Below are positions 62,269 through 64,000 of a stretch of DNA of 64,000 nt, piece after piece; the stretch's first letter is position 1; each line of letters opens with the position of its first letter. The translations under genes were made by a program, and so were the position numbers. This DNA is from Citrobacter amalonaticus (GTDB lineage Bacteria; Pseudomonadota; Gammaproteobacteria; Enterobacterales; Enterobacteriaceae), in assembly GCF_001559075.2 (NCBI RefSeq), contig NZ_CP014015.2, forward strand, positions 248,001 through 312,000, in the 5' to 3' direction. The notes below the pieces were generated by a model. It saw nothing but the letters and a program-made list of their open reading frames with translations. It ran no database searches and was not told the origin of the DNA.

Positions 62269-63935
62269 AGATGGCTTACCTGCGCCAAGAGCTGTTGCAG
62301 GGTTTGTGCGCCGTCGGTGTCATTGACCACCAGTTCAATCACCGTGGTCGCAGGAGTACGCCATGCGCCCGCCAGCGCCGTCTCCAGTTCATCCCAGCTT
62401 TCCGGACGATGATACTTGAGGTTGAACATTGCGGCCGCGTGTTCAAAATGGACATTCTGCGGCATCAGATAGAAGCGTTCACGTTCGCTCTGCGGCGTGG
62501 GCAGTAGTGAGAAAATCTGCCCGCCGTTATTGTTCACCACAATCAGTACGAACGGTGCGGAAACCTGGCGCAACAGGGCTAACGCGTTGAGATCGTACAG
62601 CGCCGATAAATCGCCCACGATCGCCAGTGTCGATTTCGCGCTGGCGCGCTGTACGCCTGCGGCCGTTGATATTAAGCCATCGATACCGCTGGCCCCGCGA
62701 TTGCTGTAAACCGGGTAACCTGCCGGGAGTTTTGACAGCGCATCAATCAGGCGCACCACCAGGCTGTTGCCGACAAAAAGCTGCCCTTGCTCAGGCAGAT
62801 AGTCGCGAATGCGATGAGCCAGTTGCGCCTCGCCAAAGGTATCCCGACGCGCTACGACGGCCTGCCAGGCCTGCTCCGCCAGACGCGGGATATCCACACA
62901 CCACGGTTGACGTTTTTCCGCAGGATGCAGTTCCAGCCAGTCGCCGATTTTTGCCACCAGACGGCGACCGCGATGATGCGCCGGATCCAGCCGCCCTTCG
63001 ATATTATCGACAATCCAGTACTCTTGCGGCTCACAGCTTGCCTGCCATTGCAGTAAGCGCTTTCCGGTCAGGCTGCTGCCCAGTTGCACCACAATCTGCG
63101 CCTGCTGCAGTTCCGTTACGGCCTTCGGATTGCCGAGCCAGAGGTCAGCACAAGGGAGCGGCTGTCCGGTTTGCGACAGCACATCGCCAATCAGCGGCCA
63201 GCCCAACGTCTGCGCCCATTGCGCAACTTTCTTACCCTCTTCCGCGCTCATTCGCCCGGCGACGACAACGCCGCGTTTTTGCCGCCAGAAGAACCAGTCG
63301 CGCTGTTTGTCGCTTTCCAGCCGACGTGCTTCGCGCAGCCAGGGTTTGTCATCCTGCCACCAGTCACCGAGGCGCTGCTGCCAGGCCAGACCGGTTTCGT
63401 CCATCTCGCCATACAGCGGCTCAGCGAACGGGCAGTTGATATGGACCGCGCCAGCATGCAGCGAGGCCAGCGCATTATCGATGGTCGACACCAGCCAACG
63501 GGCCGGAATGTCCTGGGTCGGGCGCGGAAGGGAAAGCGTTTGTGACGGATGTGACGCAAACATGCCCGCCTGACGAATCGCCTGGTTCGCGCCGCAGTCA
63601 ATCAGTTCAGGGGGACGATCGGCCGTCAGAAGGATCAGTTTTTCACCGGTCAGCCCCGCTTCAATCAGCGCCGGATAGAGGTTAGCGACCGCCGTACCGG
63701 AGGTCACGATCACGGCAACAGGTTGTTTACTCACCTTCGCCAGTCCCAGCGCCAGATGGCCAAGACCACGCTCATCAAAATGGGTGTGGTGAATAAAAGC
63801 CGAATTTTCCGCCGCCGCCAGGGTGAGCGGCGTTGAACGAGAGCCAGGGGCAATGCAAACATGCCTGACACCGTGGCGAGTTAATGCTTCCAGAATGACC
63901 GCCGCCCAGCGTCGGTTAAATGCGCTTACTGACAT
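62265..63935 (-). CDS. menD: SEPHCHC synthase MenD
   Basis: The start at 63935 gives 556 residues beginning MSVSAFNRRWAAVILEAL, as in E. coli; an in-frame ATG 18 bases upstream is less likely. This ThDP-dependent enzyme joins 2-oxoglutarate and isochorismate. The activating Glu region is HHTHFDERGLGHLALG. The ThDP/Mg motif lies in IVGDLSALYDLNALALLRQ through VVNNNGGQIFS. It begins the menDHBCE group; menF, expected upstream, is not recognisable in the last 65 bases. Confidence 0.96.
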   Translation of the reverse strand: MSVSAFNRRWAAVILEALTRHGVRHVCIAPGSRSTPLTLAAAENSAFIHHTHFDERGLGHLALGLAKVSKQPVAVIVTSGTAVANLYPALIEAGLTGEKLILLTADRPPELIDCGANQAIRQAGMFASHPSQTLSLPRPTQDIPARWLVSTIDNALASLHAGAVHINCPFAEPLYGEMDETGLAWQQRLGDWWQDDKPWLREARRLESDKQRDWFFWRQKRGVVVAGRMSAEEGKKVAQWAQTLGWPLIGDVLSQTGQPLPCADLWLGNPKAVTELQQAQIVVQLGSSLTGKRLLQWQASCEPQEYWIVDNIEGRLDPAHHRGRRLVAKIGDWLELHPAEKRQPWCVDIPRLAEQAWQAVVARRDTFGEAQLAHRIRDYLPEQGQLFVGNSLVVRLIDALSKLPAGYPVYSNRGASGIDGLISTAAGVQRASAKSTLAIVGDLSALYDLNALALLRQVSAPFVLIVVNNNGGQIFSLLPTPQSERERFYLMPQNVHFEHAAAMFNLKYHRPESWDELETALAGAWRTPATTVIELVVNDTDGAQTLQQLLAQVSHL

Positions 63936-64000
63936 GAGATTGTCCGGTATCAATATTGCGACTCAGTATAAAGAACGGGAAAAAGGGATTATTGATATGA

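Noticed and set aside
63936..64000. 3' end of menF at the right edge
   Set aside because: menF is expected here from E. coli gene order, but the 65 bases show no frame I can match to it.

Overview
The window is a chromosomal segment of an enteric gamma-proteobacterium close to Escherichia, Salmonella and Citrobacter. Gene order largely follows the E. coli stretch from ompC to menD. Full-length orthologues of RcsC, GyrA, NrdA, ArnA and MenD, enterobacterial REP/BIME elements and a micF RNA all support this. A Citrobacter-type species is my best guess, because mgtE and a sorbitol-type PTS cassette sit where E. coli K-12 has other genes. That is inference; no rRNA is present to settle it.

Left part (1-22.2 kb): the 3' end of a SulP anion transporter overlaps, tail to tail, an MgtE magnesium channel. 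Then come yojI (ABC exporter), the ada-alkB alkylation-repair operon, apbE (flavin transferase lipoprotein), and ompC with the divergent micF antisense RNA. The Rcs envelope-stress phosphorelay follows (rcsD-rcsB, convergent rcsC). Next is the acetoacetate system: atoS-atoC, a perfect AtoC palindrome, a sigma-54 promoter and atoDAEB.

Accessory block (22.2-26.5 kb): between atoB and gyrA lies an AT-richer cassette. It holds an RpiR-type regulator, converging on a four-gene operon for a glucitol/sorbitol-type PTS (IIC, IIA, IIBC) and a Gfo/Idh/MocA dehydrogenase. The IIA subunit appears to have lost its phospho-acceptor histidine. A dense run of small hairpins lies between atoB and the regulator. 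This block is the least explained part of the window.

Middle (26.6-42 kb): gyrA (wild-type quinolone-resistance residues), ubiG, the aerobic ribonucleotide reductase operon nrdA-nrdB-yfaE with REP elements between nrdA and nrdB, inaA, and the glycerol-3-phosphate regulon (glpTQ divergent from glpABC).

Right part (42-64 kb): a decayed rpn nuclease gene keeps an intact small internal reading frame with a strong ribosome-binding site. It is followed by the L-rhamnonate operon (rhmR-D-T-A), yfaY, yfaZ, nudI, ais, the seven-gene arnBCADTEF lipid A-aminoarabinose operon with a PmrA box, pmrD, and the menaquinone operon menD-H-B-C-E read leftwards. The last 65 bases, upstream of menD, show no recognisable gene.
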